Shown in pieces: positions 58,475-64,000 of a stretch of DNA of 64,000 nt. Where the stretch lies: the NCBI GenBank assembly GCA_031308135.1, contig JAHLJT010000631.1:156257276-156321275 (forward strand), read 5' to 3'. Position numbers and translations under genes: made by a program. Below the pieces are notes generated by a model. That model ran no database searches, was not told where the DNA came from, and saw only the letters and a list, made by a program, of their open reading frames with translations. Position 1 is the first letter of the stretch, and the number at the start of each line of letters is the position of its first letter. Source of the stretch: Acheta domesticus. Lineage: Eukaryota > Arthropoda > Insecta > Orthoptera > Gryllidae.

Positions 58475-58740
58475 GATACCAGGCGGCGAGATCGCTAAAG
58501 CCGTAGTGCCATGGCGATCTTGGATCGAAGAATCGTGGGTTCGAATCATGTCTCCGGCATGATAGTATGTGTTTCGTGATTGTGTGTGTTGACTCTGTGT
58601 ATTGTGCTTGTGCGTCCCTTGTGGTTGGCGTCAGAAAGGGCATCTGGCAGTAAAAACATTGCCAAATCTGTACAAAAAGGAGTGGCAGAAAAATTAATAA
58701 AAATTGACCGCACCCATTAGCGCCGAACTCGTAGAAAAAG
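58475..58740 (+). mobile_element. tRNA-derived SINE-like repeat
   Basis: GGTTCGAATC at 58538-58547 is a good RNA polymerase III B box. The preceding ~65 bp, with CCATGGCGATCTTGGATCG, is tRNA-like in length but its A box is degenerate. Downstream, TCAGAAAGGGCATCTGGCAG and 'TAAAAACATTGCCAAATCTG' resemble the conserved 3' tail shared by many RTE-type LINEs and their partner SINEs. It is non-coding and would depend on a LINE for movement. It starts just beyond the end of the duplication. Confidence 0.65.
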
Positions 58741-60387
58741 GCAAAAAGTATAAGAAAGAAATTAGCAATTCATTACGTGTAATTTCTAGGTGATTTCAGT
58801 GGATTTTATTAATGTAGATTCCCAATAATTACTATTCTCGTGTAATTATAACGTATTTAGCTATCTACACATTTTCTCTCACCTTCGTCACCATTCCATC
58901 TTATTAGATTTTAGCTTCCTACTTCATTAGATTTTAATTTAGATTTTTGTTATGTTTTTATTATATTGTACGTATTTGTCATCGTGTTTTGTGAAGCCAA
59001 AGTAGAAGACGGATTTTACGGATTACCTCTTTCACAAATTTCTTTCTGCAGAATAATTAAAGTTGTTTCAATAAATATTTAATCTTCTACAAAGTCCAAT
59101 TGATGTTATTAATAAATTCACCATAACTGGTAAAGAGGCCCAGTACTCTTGAAAAAAGGGAGAGATGTTATTCGGCGGCAAAAGTACCGACCATTGATTG
59201 CGCATGACACTAAATCGCGCGAGAGCCCGAAGGATAAATATATTCCACACATACTGAAGAAAGGTTTTCCTCTGAAGTAAAATTCTCAGTTGAAGACAGA
59301 ATTAGAATATCTTCAGGGAAGTTCTAGGACACTAAGAATTTCTCATCCATATTCTGTTGTGATAAATTTCCTCTTATAAGGCGAATCAAAATAGCATGTG
59401 GTTGATACACACTTTTAAAAATATATTTATACAGTTTAAAATTAAAATTTTGGGACTCTGAAGAACCTTGCATAAAAAGATAACACTTTAATGAATAGAA
59501 TATATTGTAAATTTGCCAGTTACATTTGATGAAACATAAACATGAGCGATGTTTATTTTCTATATTAACACCTTGATAATCAGAAACTGTGATTCTACCA
59601 TTCGCGACGAACTGATGCCTGGAACTGTGCTTAGAAACAAGTGTGTCATGGCATGAAAGTTCGAAGCAGGGCTCTGGGTTAAGGAGAGCGAGCTGAAAAG
59701 AACCTTCATCGCGCTAATCCCTAGCGTAGCGCACACAATGGGACAGTGAGCTGCGGCGGAGCGTCACAATATCCGAGACGGAGACTTCGCGATAGCGCTA
59801 GGCTCTCGATCCTCGCCATCCTCCGATTTACGACACTGTCATCAAGACTTCGCGTGTTTGCGCAGGACGCGCGCCTTTCCTAGAACCTAGAGCAGGCATT
59901 GGTCAATCCGCTCCCTGGAGCCCGTACAATCGCCGACAGCTCGGAGGAGAACAGGATTAACGAAGGACAGGGCAAAGCTTCTTGAGAAGTTCTCGCGAAG
60001 GCGCTGGGAAGAGGAGTTACGGAAGAAGTAGGCTGCACCAGCATGGCGTCTGGCCAATGCTGGATTATTTGTTAGTTTCACTGTGGCTTGGTCCTACAAA
60101 CATTTGAAGCAGTGTTGTTTACGATAATGAACTCTAATGAAAACAGAGAACATGTCTAATAATTCTTGAAAATCAGTCCATTTTATTCCAGCAGGCAATA
60201 ACTTGAAACTTCATTTCATAAGCGCTACAACAGTACATACTTCCCGCATTATGTATTAATTAGCAATTTTCGAACATTCAAAGAGTCCAATGAGAACCTG
60301 CGCCATTTACAAAATGTTAAGCTCAATGCTCATGTAATGTTCAATGCTATATAAAAATGTTAAGGTATTACAAAAGAGGTATTATTG
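58741..60387. other. Unique sequence with a GC-richer patch
   Basis: AT-rich to about 59630. 59640-60080 is GC-richer with a 64-codon minus frame (59887-60081), unrecognised. No splice-supported exon. Confidence 0.4.
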
Positions 60388-60774
60388 AAATTAAAATATT
60401 AAAAAAAATAATTCGAAGCATCATGACTTATGGATCAGAAGTTTGAATGTTACGTTCAAAATTGAAAGGAAAATTAATGGCAAAGGAAGTGGATTATTGG
60501 AAAAGATAGGCAAGGATTTCCAAAAGAAACAAAATTAGAAATGGAAATCAAATAATCAGAAGAACATAGATTATAATGATAAAAACAACTAAGTTGGTTT
60601 GGCCATATAAAAGAGGATGGAAGATTGGAGATGACCAAAATTAGTAATTTTATCGGAAACCACCAGGAAAACGGAAGACCGTCTGTATCATGGAAACAAG
60701 AAATTATAAGTAAACTGAAGCAGAAAGTAAGAATCGAAGATGATAGTTATAATAGAGAAAAATGGAAAAAATGA
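60388..60774 (+). pseudogene. LINE reverse-transcriptase C-terminal relic
   Basis: Translated in pieces, it reads KKIIRSIMTYGSEV, then KEVDYWKR.ARISKRNKIRN, then (next frame) WFGHIKEDGRLEMTK, then NGRPSVSWKQEI and NREKWKK with a stop. This order (I-x-S/P-x-x-x-Y-G-S-E-x-W, D-Y-x-x-R-x-A-R, W-F/Y-G-H, G-R-P-x-x-S-W, D/N-R-x-x-W) is the thumb-to-C-terminus signature of RTE/Jockey-like 'endonuclease-reverse transcriptase' proteins of insects. There are at least three in-frame stops and one frameshift near 60590. The polymerase core and endonuclease are absent. Confidence 0.8.
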
Positions 60775-61814
60775 TTTATTAAAGTGTTAAAATATTGAAT
60801 TTTAAATTGTATTATTGTTATTGTAATCGTTGGGAAAAAAGAGAATTAACATTTCAAAATCCGAATACATACAAAAATATACGTTTTGGTTCTAATTTTT
60901 TCCATAAGTATAACAAATATTTCAATAAGTTTGCTATTTTTACATTTGTATTCAATACAGTTTACATAATTTTCGCAAGTTCGTAAATCAATAGACCATT
61001 AACTCTTCTGAGGAAGTGTATGTTTGTCAGAGACTACAATTCATCCACCACTCGAGACTTACGTCCGCCGCAACAAATGAGACAATTGTTACGCACTGTG
61101 GACTTCATTAGTGTGCGCGAGTGAGAGATAGTAATAGTTGCATTCGAATGCGACAACCCGGGCTCGGTCGAATATTATGTAGAATTCATTTTCCTAATGA
61201 ATTTAAAGCATTAACGTGGAAGCGGCGATTATAATATTCCAACAAGTTGTTAGTATGAGTTAATACTTTCGTAATCTAATCTCTATGCAACAAGTATATA
61301 CAATAACTAGACAACGGAGTTACTATGGTAATACTCACGTACACTAAAATAGAATTCTACCACAAACAAGTACAAGGAAGATTTTTTCACACGCATAGGA
61401 ACTCATCTTTGTTTAAGTTCGTCCAGAAATGTGATAATTGTACAAATATTATACACTATTTCAAAATTGGTAACAAATTGAATTTGATTCTCAATACAGT
61501 ACCCAATAAAATATCGTACAATTCAAAGGGTATTTTATCAAGTCGATTCAATGGTACATTTAACAAAATCTCAGAGACTGCTTTGAAGGAAAATAGAATA
61601 ATATGCAAGAAGCCGAATTGCATCAGTAAAAATCTGGTGCAAATGAAACAAACTGTACAGGTTTCTTAATGTATGAATCAAACTGAACAGGTTTCCTAAT
61701 TTGCATGAATTTAGTATGAATTTAGTATGAAATTCGTATGAATTTCCTTTAAAATGAATATTCCTGAATCGAACTAATTCATATTGAGACTCTGAAAATT
61801 GAAAACTAATGCTT
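60775..61814. other. Unique AT-rich sequence
   Basis: A 114-codon frame (61325-61669, plus) has no recognised domain. 'ACTGAACAGGTTTCCTAATT' and 'TGAATTTAGTATGAA' repeat locally near 61650-61745. Nothing else seen. Confidence 0.4.
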
Positions 61815-63447
61815 TACATTTTGAGGGTTCTTCACGCGAAGTCCCTAGGATGTATTAAACATTTTCTAAAAAATGGGTTCAACATTGTTTTCTTAGTTAG
61901 AGGAAACTACATGTATAAAAATGAGGCAGATACATGTTGTTGAATTTTGAAAATTGTTGAAATTAAAAATAAATATTTTGCCAATATATTATATTGCAAT
62001 GAGATCTTCAAAAATAGTTCTTTAAATAAGGTCATTAACAAATTTATCCAAAAGTCAGTGTTACGTAATTTTGCTCGAAATAAAAATAGTTTAAAGAGTT
62101 ATATATGCACAAGTGGTAAAAGTGACCTTTTATTTTTCGAGTAGGAAACGTTGCGGTCCGAGACCGAAGCGGTTGCGGTCGAGTGGTAAAATCCTACGAA
62201 CAAACTAATATCACTTTTACGTGTGTCTTACGCTAACTTTTTTAGACCGCCGTACAGACGTTTTGTAATTTTCGGCCTTTTCATCCTTTTCGGCCATCTG
62301 TCCCTCTGTGCGTCAGACGAATGTATTTTATGTTCTTTGTCGCATTTACAGATTTATCACAACAATTTTTTAGCACTGTTTTATAATTCTCTTAGGTTAA
62401 AGTTCTCTTGGGAGAACAGGCGACTAATTTTGACACCCAATTACACCACAAATATGCATATTTTGGAAACATTCAACGTCACCTTATTTAAAGATCTATT
62501 TTGATGAGGATATTTCATTCAGAAAAACAATTGTATCATCACAATTGTAGTTGTAGGAAGAGGCCAATTTTTTTTAACTTTTAATTTTTTTTGCAAAATT
62601 AGGCATTTCAAGAAAAATAAAACCTGCACCATTCTCGTAAGTTTCCTTTATGCTATCTAAGGTCCCAATTTAATCACAAAACATTGAGTGTTTTTTTAAA
62701 AAAAGAGGTTTAAAAGAAAATTTAAAAAATTGCGTATGTTTCACATAAATTTTCGCAAAGGGTATTCATGTTCTTGAAAAATTGACTATGACCTTATTTG
62801 AACATCTGTTTTTATGACCACATTTCATTACGAAAAAATGGTATTTTCGTAATTGTAGTTCTAGGAAGACGCCGAAAAAACTGGGAATTTTTTCAATTTT
62901 TGAAAAATCAAAGTTTTCAACCATCATGAGACAGAAAAAATGTTCATTAAAACATTCCTCAGGCTATCCAACAACTAAATTTAGTCAAAATTGTTGGCGC
63001 CATTTTTTTTAAAATTTTGAAACTGTTCCAGGGGCTTCATATAAAGTACCCTCCATAATTAAATTATCGGTTTGAAATTCAAGGAGCCACGAGATTATTT
63101 AGATCGATCGAGGAGTAGCAAGTGTGGAGAAAATCGGCTGAACGGTTTAGTTGCTGGCGTTGTTCACAGACAGACGGACGGACAGACGTTTTGCTTTCAA
63201 TTAGTTTTTCGGTATCAAGGAACCATAAAACAGGGATTCTGGCTGCACCACGTGTTAGGAGATTTTTTCTTAATTTAACATCTGGATTTATCGACGTTTT
63301 CGTTTTCAGGGCCCGGCAATGAATTTTGTCTGCCAAAAATCCGCCGGTTTTTCCGCAGCATTACGTAACTTTCCCTATTACGTATACTAGTGTATATGTT
63401 CCCTACTACGTATATACGGAGTATATACGTAGGTATAAGAGAAAGTA
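61815..63447. repeat. R1 repeat, broken copy
   Basis: 61815-61970 is a reverse-oriented R1 stretch (TTCACGCGAAGTCCCTAGGA, then ACATTTTCTAAAAAATGGGT), matching 34085-34165. From 62395 two forward modules follow, then the tail: 'AAAATCGGCTGAACGGTTTA' at 63130, an ACAGACGGACGGACAGACG seed at 63168, 'GGTATCAAGGAACCATAAAA', and the terminus GCAGCATTACGTAACTTTCC ... GAGAAAGTAAAAA at 63356-63451 with TATAC palindromes. The centre is missing. Confidence 0.7.
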
Positions 63448-64000
63448 AAAATATTTATAGTTTACTTTAGTTCTGAGCGCCTCATATACGATAGCTGTTG
63501 TTTTTTCTGTTTCCAATATATCCGAAGTTTACAGTTGATACAAGACTGGGACAAGTACACTATCTTGAGTACATCGTGCTGAATTGGAAAGAAGTCAGAC
63601 AATTCGTTTTAGTATTTAATTTAGAGAGTAAGATGGGATAGGGGAAATTTCAATATATTGAGGTAAGTAAAGTACATGTAAGTATTGTATATAGAAATCC
63701 GTCGTACCAAATGTCATGAAAATTTGAGATATATCTTAAAGAGTTCTGAGCACAATTGCTTTTCTTGGAAGGCTTTCTCATAGAAGTATTCATTGCAAGT
63801 TAAATTATCTTTCAATTATTTTATTTTTAAATATTTTTAATCATATTTATATTACATTATTAATGCATTTTAATGATCTTTTTATTTAATTTTAATTAAT
63901 TTAATTAATTTATAGCAGTAATTGAAATTAGCATTACAGTAATTTATTGGAAGTTTCAAGATGGGCGTTTTGGTGATGTTTCTATTTCCGATTTTTGACG
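63448..64000. other. Unique AT-rich sequence to window end
   Basis: Nothing recognised. Confidence 0.5.

Overview
This is animal nuclear DNA, most likely from an insect with a large, repeat-rich genome. There are no operons or prokaryotic signals. AT-rich unique sequence alternates with short GC/CpG-rich islands. The recognisable proteins are fragments of animal transposons (piggyBac, hAT, non-LTR retrotransposons) plus one probable last exon of an insect-type gustatory receptor. A run of exactly 1000 N (46921-47920) marks a scaffold gap. The species cannot be fixed by eye. No complete gene is visible; any host gene here would be spread over very long introns.

Layout. 0-10 kb: a dispersed repeat (R2), a CpG-rich block at 2.3-3.0 kb, a half copy of a large modular repeat (R1) at 4.5-5.8 kb, small GC-rich blocks, a degenerate GTTGGT array and an LTR-like block at 8.9-9.6 kb. 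10-15.6 kb: several broken R1 copies in both orientations, an inverted R2 copy, two ACGG/ACAG minisatellites and a small acidic two-exon reading frame. 15.6-33.7 kb: mostly unique sequence, with a candidate gustatory-receptor last exon on the minus strand at 17.0-17.2 kb, a possible upstream exon at 31.7-31.9 kb, a GC-rich block with a GGT array near 20 kb, an LTR-like block at 21.3-22.2 kb, and a deleted piggyBac-like element at 25.4-27.0 kb holding a piggyBac-type MITE inside its coding sequence.

33.7-39.8 kb is a three-level nest: a complete foldback-like R1 element, split by an LTR-type insertion with a 4-bp target duplication (ACAT), which is itself split by a hAT element with 8-bp target duplications (GAGTAAGT) and a BED zinc-finger exon relic. 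41.2-58.2 kb is a diverged direct duplication whose junction falls in the N gap. Each copy carries its own LINE-type insertion and a GC-rich block much better conserved than its flanks. This could be a real tandem duplication or two haplotypes placed side by side. 58.2-64 kb holds a tRNA-derived SINE-like repeat, a LINE reverse-transcriptase C-terminal relic and another broken R1 copy.

The most unusual structure is R1: roughly 3.7 kb when insertions are removed, self-complementary end to end, built of ~300-bp modules, with a small ACGG-repeat seed in each arm and palindromic TATAC-rich termini. I do not recognise it as a named family. All alignments were done by eye.
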